DNA of 64,000 nt from Thermococcus peptonophilus. Its GTDB lineage: Archaea > Methanobacteriota_B > Thermococci > Thermococcales > Thermococcaceae. Shown here in pieces: positions 1 through 8,132 of the stretch (positions within the stretch are counted from its first letter, which is position 1; the number at the start of each line of letters is the position of its first letter). The position numbers were made by a program, and so were the translations under genes. A model generated the notes under the pieces. That model was given only the letters and a program-made list of their open reading frames with translations, was not told where the DNA came from and ran no database searches. The stretch is taken from NCBI RefSeq assembly GCF_001592435.1, contig NZ_CP014750.1, forward strand, positions 806,001-870,000, given 5' to 3'.

Positions 1-1
1 T

Positions 2-388
2 GAGGAGCTCACCGAGGAAAAGTACTCCGAGGTAACCGTGAAGGCCGAGGAGAACAAGGTGAGGCTCGGAGTTGTCTACAACGGGAAGGAATACGGACTC
101 GGCTTCCTCAGCGGCGGCGAGAGAATTGCCCTCGGCCTTGCTTTCAGGCTTGCCCTGTCCCTCTACCTTGCCGGAGAGATAAGCCTGCTCATCCTCGACG
201 AACCGACTCCTTATCTCGACGAAGAGAGGCGGAGAAGATTAGTGGACATAATGCAACGCTACCTCAGGAAGATACCGCAGGTCATAGTGGTCTCCCACGA
301 CGAGGAGCTGAAGGACGCGGCCGACAGGGTGATAAAGATAAGCCTTGAGAACGGCGTTTCAGTCGTCAGAGAAGCGGAGGTGGGCTGA
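2..388 (+). CDS. rad50: Rad50 ATPase, C-terminal end (5' truncated by window)
   Basis: This is the C-terminal ATPase lobe of the DNA double-strand-break repair protein Rad50, which works with Mre11 and, in archaea, with HerA and NurA in end resection. The frame is open from base 2, so the gene starts outside the window. Visible motifs are the ABC signature FLSGGER, Walker B LLILDEP followed by the D-loop region YLDEE, and the switch histidine in VVSHDEEL. The next gene, nurA, starts inside the stop codon (ATGA-type overlap at 386-390), the usual Thermococcales operon order. Only about 128 residues are visible. Confidence 0.93.
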   Translation, partial: EELTEEKYSEVTVKAEENKVRLGVVYNGKEYGLGFLSGGERIALGLAFRLALSLYLAGEISLLILDEPTPYLDEERRRRLVDIMQRYLRKIPQVIVVSHDEELKDAADRVIKISLENGVSVVREAEVG

Positions 389-1722
389 TGTACAGGCTCA
401 TCGACAGGAAGAGCGTGGACAGGATAAAGGCGCTCCTGGAGAGGGGCTACCGCGAGGCGGAGAGCAAGCTGGCCGAGATAGAGTGGAGGTCTCTGCCGAA
501 GGAAAGGAAGCAGACGAGGGTCTACGCCGTTGACGGAAGCCAGGGGAAGCAGAGGCTGAGCGGTACGATCTTCTACGCCGTCTCAAGCTACGCCTTCGGC
601 AACGGGCCAGCTTATCGGCTTGTCTACACTAACGCTATGCTCTACAACCAGGGTATCTCCGATCAAATAATCCGCCTCCAGATGGAAACCCTTGAGAATA
701 AGCTGGGCTACCTGTCGGCGAAGCTCGGGGACGTTGACTACGTCATGATGGATGGAACCCTGACGGGCTCCCTGACGAGGCCGCCCGTCTATCCTGAGAG
801 CGTGAGAGGAATAAATGCCCTTGAAGCCCTATTAAAAGATAAATTCAGCGATTTGATTACTGAGTTTCTTGATGAGCTTGATCGCAATTACGAAAACTTG
901 ATGAATGCCCTTGAAGAGTCTCAAAAAGCGTATTCAGGAGTTATCCTTGCCGATGAGCTACTCAACAAGTTCGTTAAGAAATACGCATCCTCAAGGCTTC
1001 TGGGATACGCTAGAAAGATAAGGATCTCGTCCTGCGAAACACTTCCCGAGAAAATCCCAATACCACTTGAATACTTGGAGGAAAACTCAGATAAAACCGT
1101 CCAGGAGATACTCAACGAAATCAAGAAAAAGTACTGCAAGAAAATAATCATCGAAGACATTCGAGATGCAATCCACGTTGTCTTGAGCTACCTCGAATAC
1201 CTGTACTCTCTAGATAAACTTCTCTCGGATGATATGGCCCTTATCTACCTCGCGAAAAGTTTTTACAATAAATCACTGGCCAAGCAGGTCAAGCTGGATA
1301 TCGTAGACGTTGCATACTTAGATGCATTCCTTAAAAAAAGATATGGAGGCGAACTCCCAGGTTATTACAGGTTCCCAAAACGAACAAAGGTTGAGCATTC
1401 GATTCCAGATGTCCTCTCAGGAGTTTTTAAGAATGTCGAGGAGATGATAACAAAAGGAGTACCAAGCGCATACATAAGGACTATGAAGGGCGGGGTAATC
1501 TACCTGCTCCAGAGCAACCGCGACATAGACGATGAGCTTTTGAGCGGCATCCTGTGGCACGAGAGCAGCGGCTACTTCAGGCCGCTTCAAAGGGCTCATG
1601 AGGGCGTCAAGATCGAAAAGAAGGCCTTTGAGGCCGAGCTTAAAGCTCTGCTCAACATAATAAAGGCCGAGAGCCCAGAACTAAGGGTGTTCCTGAAGTA
1701 CGGAAGGAGCCCACTGGAGTAG
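388..1722 (+). CDS. nurA: NurA 5'-3' nuclease
   Basis: NurA is the nuclease partner of the HerA translocase; together with Mre11-Rad50 they generate 3' single-stranded tails for recombination. The 444-residue protein has the N-terminal NurA motif YAVDGSQG (an RNase H-like fold with a metal-binding Asp) and a second acidic site in DYVMMDGTL, which fits the family length. It overlaps rad50 by one base, implying coupled translation. Odd feature: the middle of the gene (about 820-1480) is much more AT-rich than both ends: roughly 35% GC in 841-900 against about 60% in 541-600. That suggests a replaced or fast-evolving central segment; the reading frame stays intact. Confidence 0.9.
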   Translation: MYRLIDRKSVDRIKALLERGYREAESKLAEIEWRSLPKERKQTRVYAVDGSQGKQRLSGTIFYAVSSYAFGNGPAYRLVYTNAMLYNQGISDQIIRLQMETLENKLGYLSAKLGDVDYVMMDGTLTGSLTRPPVYPESVRGINALEALLKDKFSDLITEFLDELDRNYENLMNALEESQKAYSGVILADELLNKFVKKYASSRLLGYARKIRISSCETLPEKIPIPLEYLEENSDKTVQEILNEIKKKYCKKIIIEDIRDAIHVVLSYLEYLYSLDKLLSDDMALIYLAKSFYNKSLAKQVKLDIVDVAYLDAFLKKRYGGELPGYYRFPKRTKVEHSIPDVLSGVFKNVEEMITKGVPSAYIRTMKGGVIYLLQSNRDIDDELLSGILWHESSGYFRPLQRAHEGVKIEKKAFEAELKALLNIIKAESPELRVFLKYGRSPLE

Positions 1723-1729
1723 CGAAAGG

Positions 1730-1755
1730 TTTAAACACCTGGACAAAAAGTCCAG
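1730..1755 (+). promoter_or_regulatory. Leaderless promoter with operator-like inverted repeat for the ABC permease
   Basis: A TATA box (TTTAAA, 1730-1735) with purine-rich BRE-like bases before it lies about 25 bases ahead of the ATG at 1759, so the transcript should be leaderless. Between them is a perfect inverted repeat, CTGGAC (1739-1744), five A, GTCCAG (1750-1755). Its place between TATA and start is where a repressor would block transcription. The regulator is not identified; metal- or cofactor-dependent control is a guess from the transporter downstream. Confidence 0.5.
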
Positions 1756-1758
1756 CAC

Positions 1759-2772
1759 ATGCGGAAGATTATCCCGGCGCTCATCGTGCTCTCGCTCATT
1801 TCAATCTTCCTTGGCGTCTATATCGGGCCGGTTGACCTGACCCCCTCTGACGTGACTAAAGGGATAACCTACGGGGTTAAGCTGACCCTCTCCCGCTTCT
1901 TCTCGCTGAGTCTCGATGAGCCACCGAAGTACTTTTCCATAATATGGAAAATCCGCCTTCCTGAGGTTCTCCTTGCCTATCTTGTGGGCATATCTCTCGC
2001 ATCGGCTGGAGTTGCATCACAGGCCCTCTTCAGAAACCCGCTCGCGGACCCTTACATAATTGGAATAAGCTCCGGAGCGGCGTTCGGCGCGGCGCTCTCA
2101 CTGCTGGTAGGGATAACCTACATGCCCTACCTATCGCTGGCCTTCTCGTTCCTCTCGGTCTTCATCGTGTACTCCCTGGCCAGGACAAACGGGAAGGTGC
2201 CCGTTAATACCCTTCTCTTAGCAGGAATAGCCTACGGCTTTCTCGCAAACGCCGCAACTTGGTACATCTACGTGACCCACCCACACAATGCTTACATCAC
2301 CTGGACGTGGCTTCTGGGAAGCTTCAACGGAGCGGAGTGGAGGGAAGTCTTGGTGATGTTCTTGGTTTCCCTGCTCGGGACGGGCTTTCTCATCAGGAAG
2401 TGGCGCGAGCTGAACCTTATTCTGCTCGGCGAGGAAAGCATAGCCCTCGGCTTAGATCTCCACCTGTACAGGAAAGTTTTCCTCGGTGTTATAGCCACGC
2501 TGACTGCCTTCGCGGTCTACACCTCGGGTGTCATCGGCTTCGTTGGTCTTGTTAGTCCGCACATAATGCGCATCATTCTGGGGCCGAACCACAGGGAGCT
2601 TACCCCCTCAACTGCCCTCTTCGGCGGGATCCTTCTCGTCGTCGCAGACCTCCTGGCAAGAACCGTTGCAAAGCCCCAGGTAATCCCAGTTGGCATAATC
2701 ACGGCCTTCATGGGCGCGCCTTTCTTTCTGTACTTACTCATGAAGTACAAACGGGGTGAGCTGATGAGATGA
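1759..2772 (+). CDS. FecCD/BtuC-type ABC transporter permease (iron-siderophore/cobalamin family)
   Basis: Integral membrane permease of the FecCD/BtuC family, importing iron complexes, cobalamin or related cofactors together with an extracellular binding protein. The 337 residues contain about nine to ten hydrophobic segments and family signatures: RLPEVLLAYLVG, the segment ASQALFRNPLADPYIIG, SSGAAFGAAL, and GFVGLVSPHIMR near the C-terminal ATPase-coupling loop. It overlaps the ATPase gene by four bases (ATGA). No substrate-binding protein gene lies next to it, so that partner must be encoded elsewhere; the substrate cannot be told from sequence. Confidence 0.9.
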   Translation: MRKIIPALIVLSLISIFLGVYIGPVDLTPSDVTKGITYGVKLTLSRFFSLSLDEPPKYFSIIWKIRLPEVLLAYLVGISLASAGVASQALFRNPLADPYIIGISSGAAFGAALSLLVGITYMPYLSLAFSFLSVFIVYSLARTNGKVPVNTLLLAGIAYGFLANAATWYIYVTHPHNAYITWTWLLGSFNGAEWREVLVMFLVSLLGTGFLIRKWRELNLILLGEESIALGLDLHLYRKVFLGVIATLTAFAVYTSGVIGFVGLVSPHIMRIILGPNHRELTPSTALFGGILLVVADLLARTVAKPQVIPVGIITAFMGAPFFLYLLMKYKRGELMR

Positions 2773-3497
2773 GGCTCTTTGCGAGGGTTTCATACTCCTA
2801 CGGGCAAAGGGAAGTGCTGAAGGATTTGGAGATAGAGGCCAGAAGGGGTGAGCTGCTAGCCATAATAGGACCAAACGGGGCCGGTAAATCAACCCTTCTC
2901 AAGTCTCTCGTGGGCATTTTGAAGCCAATTGGAAAGGTCGAGCTAGATGGAAAGGACCTTCTCTCCCTCAAGCCGGCCGAGAGAGCCAGGCTGATAACGT
3001 ACGTTCCCCAGAGCTCCTTCCCGGAGTTTGCCTTCACCGTTGAGGAGTTCGTGGAGATGGGGAGCTACATGACGGGAGGAAGCGTTGAGGAAGCCCTGAA
3101 GAAAGTCGGCCTCTGGGAGAGAAGGAGGGATAGGATAACCACACTCAGCGGGGGAGAGTTCCAGCTCGCGCTGATAGCGAGGGCTCTAGCACAGGGGAGC
3201 AGAGCTGTTCTCCTAGACGAACCCACGAGTCACCTCGATGTTAACCACGCACTGACGGTTATGGAGCTTCTCCGCGGGCTGAAGGCTGAGAAGATAATCA
3301 TCACGGTTCTCCACGACGTAAACCTGGCCCTTGAGTATGCCGACAGGCTCGTCGTGATGAAAGATGGAGAGAAGTTCTGGGAGGGGAAGCCCGGGGAGAT
3401 AACGCCCGATGTCCTTGAAAGGGTTTACGGAATTAGAGCAAAAATAGTAGAAGTTGATTCCCACAGGGTCTTTATCCCAGAGCTGGCAAAGGTTTAA
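2769..3497 (+). CDS. ABC transporter ATPase, FecE/BtuD type
   Basis: ATP-hydrolysing subunit for the permease encoded just upstream. Its 242 residues carry Walker A GPNGAGKST, a Q-loop in TYVPQSS, the ABC signature TLSGGEFQ, Walker B AVLLDEPTSHLD, and the switch histidine in TVLHDVNLALEYADR, all in normal order. The start ATG overlaps the stop of the permease gene, with GGTGAGCTG upstream as ribosome site. The final codons contain GGTTTAAAAC, which probably doubles as the TATA box of the following proteasome gene. Confidence 0.92.
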   Translation: MRLFARVSYSYGQREVLKDLEIEARRGELLAIIGPNGAGKSTLLKSLVGILKPIGKVELDGKDLLSLKPAERARLITYVPQSSFPEFAFTVEEFVEMGSYMTGGSVEEALKKVGLWERRRDRITTLSGGEFQLALIARALAQGSRAVLLDEPTSHLDVNHALTVMELLRGLKAEKIIITVLHDVNLALEYADRLVVMKDGEKFWEGKPGEITPDVLERVYGIRAKIVEVDSHRVFIPELAKV

Positions 3498-3524
3498 AAC
3501 GAACGTGCGTTTCTTAGGTTAGGG

Positions 3525-4133
3525 GTGAGAAAGGTGGAGAAGAAAACGGGTACGACAACCGTGGGAATCAGGACGAAGGAAGGCGTCGTCCTTGCCGCTG
3601 ACACTCAGGCTTCACTCGACCACATGGTTGAGACCCTCAACATAAGGAAGATACTCCCGATAACCGACAGGATAGCGATAACAACAGCTGGAAGCGTGGG
3701 CGACGTCCAGGCCCTCGCGAGGATGCTGGAGGCGGAAGCGAGGTATTACCAGTTCACGTGGGGCAGGCCGATGACAGCGAAGGCGATGGCCCACCTGCTC
3801 AGCAACATCCTCAACGAGAACAAGTGGTTCCCGTACATGGTTCAGATTATCATCGGCGGCTATGTAGAAGAGCCTACACTGGCCAACCTCGATCCGCTCG
3901 GAGGGCTTATCTTCGACGACTACACTGCAACCGGCTCGGGCAGTCCCTTCGCAATAGCCGTTCTCGAAGATGGATTCAAGAAGGACATGAGCCTTGAGGA
4001 AGCCAAGGAGCTGGCAGTAAGGGCAGTTAGAACCGCTGGGAAGCGCGACGTCTACACGGGAGACAGAAAAGTCCAGGTTGTCGTCATAACCAGGGACGGC
4101 ATGAAGGAGGAGTTCGTTGAGTTCAAAGAGTAA
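3525..4133 (+). CDS. psmB: Proteasome subunit beta
   Basis: Catalytic beta subunit of the archaeal 20S proteasome, an N-terminal-threonine protease. Translation starts at GTG. A nine-residue propeptide (ending KKTG) precedes TTTVGI, so autocleavage at Gly9-Thr10 would expose the catalytic threonine. The active-site Asp lies in AADTQAS and the lysine in LNIRKI, with the conserved GSVGDVQ segment after it; 202 residues is normal. A TATA-like GGTTTAAAAC (3491-3500) sits about 30 bases upstream, overlapping the end of the ABC ATPase gene, so it likely has its own promoter. Thermococcales usually carry two beta paralogues; which one this is cannot be settled here. Confidence 0.93.
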   Translation: MRKVEKKTGTTTVGIRTKEGVVLAADTQASLDHMVETLNIRKILPITDRIAITTAGSVGDVQALARMLEAEARYYQFTWGRPMTAKAMAHLLSNILNENKWFPYMVQIIIGGYVEEPTLANLDPLGGLIFDDYTATGSGSPFAIAVLEDGFKKDMSLEEAKELAVRAVRTAGKRDVYTGDRKVQVVVITRDGMKEEFVEFKE

Positions 4134-4305
4134 ACTAACTTTTTTAACCTCTTCTTTAGAGTTTATACCATGCGGAAACCGGAGAGCAAAACACCAGCAA
4201 GTTCTATAGGAATACTCCTGTCTCTTCTCCCAACTATGGGAATCAGCTCTGAGACAACGCTAAAGGAAAATACAGCTTTATCCAAAGCTACTGGGAGGGT
4301 TAGAA
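4134..4305 (+). promoter_or_regulatory. Structured leader upstream of threonine synthase, with a 48-codon ORF
   Basis: The gap holds two TATA-like tracts (TTTTTTAAC near 4140-4147 and GTTTATACC near 4158) and three small perfect hairpins in a row: AGGA/TCCT (4208-4219), TCCCA/TGGGA (4228-4241) and AGCTTT/AAAGCT (4274-4289). An open frame of 48 codons runs from ATG 4170 to the TAA at 4314-4316, crossing the thrC start. It begins about 26 bases after the first TATA, as a leaderless message would. It resembles no protein I know and contains five threonines. It may be a regulatory leader or chance. Confidence 0.35.
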
Positions 4306-5448
4306 TTGAAGCTTAAATGTCCGATATGTGGAAAAACTTACGATGAGCCCGTCCAGAGGTGCGAGTGCGGTGAACCCGTGGAGTTTGAAGCCTTCAATGC
4401 AGAGCCTTACCTTGGAAAGACCGTCTGGGAGAGATTCTGGGACTTCTGGCCGATAGAACCAGCAATGGAGCTCTCACTCGGCGAGGGGGATACTCCTCTC
4501 GTGAAGTCCAAACTTGGAAAAGAGCTCGGTGTGAGGCTCTACCTGAAGAACGAGACCACAAATCCGACCTGGAGCTTCAAAGATAGGGGGACGTTTCTAG
4601 CGGTGAGCTATGCGGTGAAAGCGGGATACAAGGCTATCGGAACGGTTTCCACGGGCAACATGGCGGCCAGTGTAGCCGCTTACGCCACGAGGGCTGGACT
4701 TAAGGCGAAGATCCTCGTTTCAGAGAGCACGAGCGGGGAGAAGCTCAAGGCAGTGAGCGTTTACGGCGCGGACGTGATAAGGGTCAGAGGGGACTATGGG
4801 AGGCTCTACTTCGAGAGCCTGGAGCTGGGGGAGAAGCTTGGAATATACTTCATCAACTCCGACAACCCGTTCCGCGTCGAAGGCTACAAGGGGATAGCCT
4901 TCGAGATAACTGAGGAGCTAACACCAGACTACGTTTTAATTCCGACTAGCTCCGGTGGTCTATTCAGAGGAATTGCCAAGGGTTTCATCGAACTGAAGGA
5001 GAGCGGACTTATTGATAAACTCCCAACGCTGATAGCTGTTCAAGCGGAGGGCTGTTCACCGGTATGCAGGGCCTTCAGGGAAGAGAAAGAGAGAATAGAG
5101 CGCTTCGAAAACCCAAAGACGATAGCAAAGGCCATAGCAAATCCGTACCCCCCGAGCGGGAACGCCGTCCTTAAGCTGCTCCACGAGTTCGGCTGGAAGT
5201 GCACCGCCGTGAGTGACGAAGAAATCCTCGAAGCCCAGAGAGAGCTTGCAGGTGAGGGCCTCTTCGTCCAGCCCGCGAGCGCGACGGGAATAGCGGCCCT
5301 CAAAAAACTCATGGAGATGGAAGAGATCAAAGAAGGAGCGAAGGTTGTGTCCATCCTCACTGGTTCCGGCTTAAAGGCTCTCTCCCACGTTGAGGGTGGA
5401 AAAGTAAGGGAGTGCTCACTCGAAAGCCTTGAAGAATGCCTGAGGTGA
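4306..5448 (+). CDS. thrC: Threonine synthase
   Basis: PLP-dependent enzyme converting O-phosphohomoserine to threonine. The N-terminus bears a zinc-ribbon-like pair CPIC...CECG, seen in archaeal threonine synthases. The PLP lysine is Lys92 in WSFKDRG, the phosphate/cofactor loop is STGNMAASVAAYA, a second glycine-rich loop is SSGGLFRG, and the C-terminal segment LTGSGLKA closes the fold. The 380-residue length is typical. Translation starts at TTG with GGGAGGGT eight bases upstream; no better start exists because the zinc-finger cysteines follow directly. The next gene begins across its stop codon. Confidence 0.93.
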   Translation: MKLKCPICGKTYDEPVQRCECGEPVEFEAFNAEPYLGKTVWERFWDFWPIEPAMELSLGEGDTPLVKSKLGKELGVRLYLKNETTNPTWSFKDRGTFLAVSYAVKAGYKAIGTVSTGNMAASVAAYATRAGLKAKILVSESTSGEKLKAVSVYGADVIRVRGDYGRLYFESLELGEKLGIYFINSDNPFRVEGYKGIAFEITEELTPDYVLIPTSSGGLFRGIAKGFIELKESGLIDKLPTLIAVQAEGCSPVCRAFREEKERIERFENPKTIAKAIANPYPPSGNAVLKLLHEFGWKCTAVSDEEILEAQRELAGEGLFVQPASATGIAALKKLMEMEEIKEGAKVVSILTGSGLKALSHVEGGKVRECSLESLEECLR

Positions 5449-5453
5449 TGGAG

Positions 5454-6242
5454 ATGCTCGTTGGAATAGGCCTTATGCCGCACGGGAACCCGGTTTTAGA
5501 CCCGCCCGATGAGGAAACGAAAAAGCTGGCCAAGGTTTTAAGGGACATTGGAAGGGAGTTCAGTAGTGTCGATGCATACGTCCTCATAAGCCCGCACAAC
5601 GTAAGGATGAGCGACCACCTGGGCGTTATCATGGCCCAGCATCTAATTTCCTGGCTCGGCTTTGAGGGCGTTGAACTGCCCGGAGAATGGGAAACAGACC
5701 GGAAACTTGCCGAGAAAATCTACAATGCCTGGAAAGAGAGTGGAATCCCTGCCGTTGACCTGCACTTCGCCAGCAGGAGCGGACAGTATTCGAGGTGGCC
5801 CCTAACATGGGGCGAGCTCATACCGCTCCAGTTCCTTGAGAAAAAGCCGCTTGTTCTGCTAACTCCCGCTAGAAGGCTGAGCAGGGAGACGCTCATAAAG
5901 GCTGGAGAAGTTCTCGGTGAAATTCTTGAGGGGAGCGAGAAAAAAATCGCCTTTATAGTCAGCGCAGACCACGGGCACGCGCACGACGAGAACGGGCCAT
6001 ACGGCTACAGAAAGGAGAGCGAGGAGTACGACAGACTTATCATGGAGCTGATAAACGAGAACCGCCTTGAGGAGCTTCCAGAAATTCCGGACGAGCTGAT
6101 AGAGAAGGCCTTACCCGACAGCTACTGGCAGATGCTCATAATGCTTGGGGTGATGCACAGAGTTCCAGTCAAGCTCGTCGAGAGCGCCTACGCCTGCCCG
6201 ACCTACTTCGGCATGGCAGGAGCGCTGTGGGTGAGGAAGTAG
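5454..6242 (+). CDS. Extradiol-dioxygenase-like protein (LigB family)
   Basis: Member of the class III extradiol ring-cleavage dioxygenase (LigB) superfamily, related to the MEMO branch. Putative metal ligands are seen in LMPHGNP near the N-terminus, in ISPHNVRM, and in SADHGHAHDENGPYGY. Two earlier ATGs exist (5436, 5448), but GAGGTGAT at 5442-5449 lies four bases before the ATG at 5454, the spacing used by neighbouring genes, so 262 residues are preferred. The gene is coupled to thrC. Aromatic catabolism is not evident nearby, so the substrate is unknown; a non-dioxygenase role, as for MEMO proteins, is possible. Confidence 0.75.
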   Translation: MLVGIGLMPHGNPVLDPPDEETKKLAKVLRDIGREFSSVDAYVLISPHNVRMSDHLGVIMAQHLISWLGFEGVELPGEWETDRKLAEKIYNAWKESGIPAVDLHFASRSGQYSRWPLTWGELIPLQFLEKKPLVLLTPARRLSRETLIKAGEVLGEILEGSEKKIAFIVSADHGHAHDENGPYGYRKESEEYDRLIMELINENRLEELPEIPDELIEKALPDSYWQMLIMLGVMHRVPVKLVESAYACPTYFGMAGALWVRK

Positions 6243-6266
6243 TGTGTAGTTGAAATACACACTTTT
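6241..6266 (+). terminator. Hairpin followed by T-run after the LigB-like gene
   Basis: A perfect eight-base inverted repeat, AGTGTGTA and TACACACT with a seven-base loop, starts inside the stop codon of the LigB-like gene and is followed by TTT. It is positioned to end the thrC unit before the convergent gene. Archaeal termination depends mainly on T-runs, so the hairpin itself may be a processing or stability element. Confidence 0.4.
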
Positions 6267-6324
6267 CCACTATTTTGTGTACCGACGATAAACAACAAAA
6301 ACAGGAAAAGGAACGAAAGCCCCC

Positions 6325-7896
6325 TCAGCGCCTTATATCCACAATCCTGCCCTCGCTTATGACCACCGTGGCGTTGTCCCCAGGCTTAAGGGACAGCAAC
6401 TTGAAAATGAGCTCCTCGCTCAGGTCAGCCGCGCTTATGTAGAGCGTCCTGTTGCCAACTACAAGTATCCAGTGGGTGTTGCCGTCCTTGATGTAGGAGT
6501 AGAGGGCCTTTATCTCGCCCTTCACCTCCTCGGCCTGAACGACTTCTCCCCGGAGAAGGAACTCCTTCACCTCACGCTCGTCTTCGAATATCTTTACCTC
6601 CTTGGTCTCCGCGTTGACGAAGGCTATTTTGGCAACACCCGAGCCGCTCCGCGGGATGATCGCCACGCGCCACCAGAGCGTCCCGTCAATGAAAACGGGT
6701 ATCGGCTCAACAGCCATGAACTGGCTCCAGTCGAAGGTTGGGAGGGCCTTCTTTACATAATCAATCGCCTTAACCGGGCCGGTTAGTGGAGTTTCAAACT
6801 TGACCTGACTCATCTCCCCCGTACGAGCGTCCATTAGGTAAATTGCAGCCAAACCGTGGGCCTTTCCGTAGGGCTCGACTGCCGTCATCCAGTACTTCCT
6901 CCTGTCGCTGGCCACGACTAAGAAGGGCTGTCTGTTGCCCTGGTTGCTGACATCGATGAGCTCTATCTGGTTCTCGTGGTGGAGCCAGAGGTTCTTTATG
7001 TTGGCAAAGACGCCCTCCTTCCAGTAGTTCTGGGCCTTCACAACACTTCTCACCAGCTTCTCCGGAAAGATCGGGAAGTCCCTGAGGCGCTCGTCCTTCA
7101 TGGCTTCCTTAGGACTTAGGTCCTCAACGTTGCCCTCCTCATCAACGATGAAGACGCCGCCCCACTTTGGAACCGTGTAGAAGACCTTGAAGTCGTAGGA
7201 TATGTAAGGGACGACTATGTAGAGCTTTCCGTTGTAGTATAGGGCCCTCGGAAGGTCGAGGTCGATGAGATAGTGCTTCTTGTAGAGAACCCAGTTGAGG
7301 TTGTCGAAGAACTGCATCCCCGGGCCGACCTGAAGTTCTTCCTCGATGCGCTTCATCTTGGCCTGAGTCGTGCCCATATCCACGAACAGAATGCCCTTGC
7401 CCTTGAGCCTGATAGAGTTCCAGGCGCCGTCGGGAACTATGTAGAAGCCCCACACAGGAGTGCCGTTGAGCATCGTCAGATGCCCATCGCTGAGGGTGTA
7501 GCGCGCGTACTCGATCGTGTCTATGGCGTAGCGATAAGCGGTAAATTTGGGAAGGATTCTGATGTAGCTCGTGGAGAGGTTGAGCTCTCCCGTTACAAGC
7601 GAGGGATGGTACTCCTTGTATAAGGCCGTATTGGCAAAGGGAGACGAAAGAATCAGTGCCACTATCGAAAGGAGAAACAGCCCGCCGAGGATCAGCAGAA
7701 GCGTGTAGTTTTTCCCCAGGACGTAGCGCTTTGGTTTGACGGCCATTAACGCTCCCAAAGCGAGGAACATGTAGAGGAGCGCAGGGTTCCTGTAGAAGCC
7801 CATCACAAGCCCGTGGAACCATGGCCTGAAGAACCAGCCCAGGAGAAGAACCGCCAAAGCAACTACTAACGCGGAATAATCACGCATTCCCTTCAT
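6325..7896 (-). CDS. Membrane protein with large C-terminal beta-rich domain, unknown function
   Basis: Unrecognised protein. About three hydrophobic segments fill the first 130 residues (ALVVALAVLLLGWF, PALLYMFLALGALMA, LLLILGGLFLLSIVALIL), followed by about 390 mostly polar residues rich in beta-type sequence (aromatic and Gly/Val alternation), probably outside the membrane. The open frame extends to 7935, but GAGGTGAG lies five bases before the ATG at 7896 while the upstream ATG has no well-spaced site, so the shorter 523-residue form (starting MKGMRDY) is preferred. It stands alone between a convergent gene and a divergent one; no operon partner hints at its role. Confidence 0.7.
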   Translation of the reverse strand: MKGMRDYSALVVALAVLLLGWFFRPWFHGLVMGFYRNPALLYMFLALGALMAVKPKRYVLGKNYTLLLILGGLFLLSIVALILSSPFANTALYKEYHPSLVTGELNLSTSYIRILPKFTAYRYAIDTIEYARYTLSDGHLTMLNGTPVWGFYIVPDGAWNSIRLKGKGILFVDMGTTQAKMKRIEEELQVGPGMQFFDNLNWVLYKKHYLIDLDLPRALYYNGKLYIVVPYISYDFKVFYTVPKWGGVFIVDEEGNVEDLSPKEAMKDERLRDFPIFPEKLVRSVVKAQNYWKEGVFANIKNLWLHHENQIELIDVSNQGNRQPFLVVASDRRKYWMTAVEPYGKAHGLAAIYLMDARTGEMSQVKFETPLTGPVKAIDYVKKALPTFDWSQFMAVEPIPVFIDGTLWWRVAIIPRSGSGVAKIAFVNAETKEVKIFEDEREVKEFLLRGEVVQAEEVKGEIKALYSYIKDGNTHWILVVGNRTLYISAADLSEELIFKLLSLKPGDNATVVISEGRIVDIRR

Positions 7897-8080
7897 TGCA
7901 CTCACCTCATTTTTTACTATGTCTAATAGTTCCATAGAGCTTATTAACCTACCTCAAGTGCAGCCCCACCAAGCCGCTTCCAGTTCTTGTTCACTGTTTC
8001 GCGAAAAGTCTTCACATCATCAATGCTCACATCGAAAAACCCTCACAGAACGCTTACACCGGTAAACAAAAACTGTTATA

Positions 8081-8128
8081 AATGCCAAAAACAATACACT
8101 AGCGCCAAAACGGAAATTTTGAGGTGAT
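8081..8128 (+). promoter_or_regulatory. TATA box and strong ribosome site for the cyclic-DPG-synthetase-family gene
   Basis: TTATAAAT near 8083-8090 is a good archaeal TATA box, placing transcription start near 8110. GAGGTGAT at 8121-8128 is a near-perfect complement to the 16S tail, four bases before the ATG at 8133. A GTG inside this site (8124) is therefore not the start. Confidence 0.6.
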
Positions 8129-8132
8129 ACCT

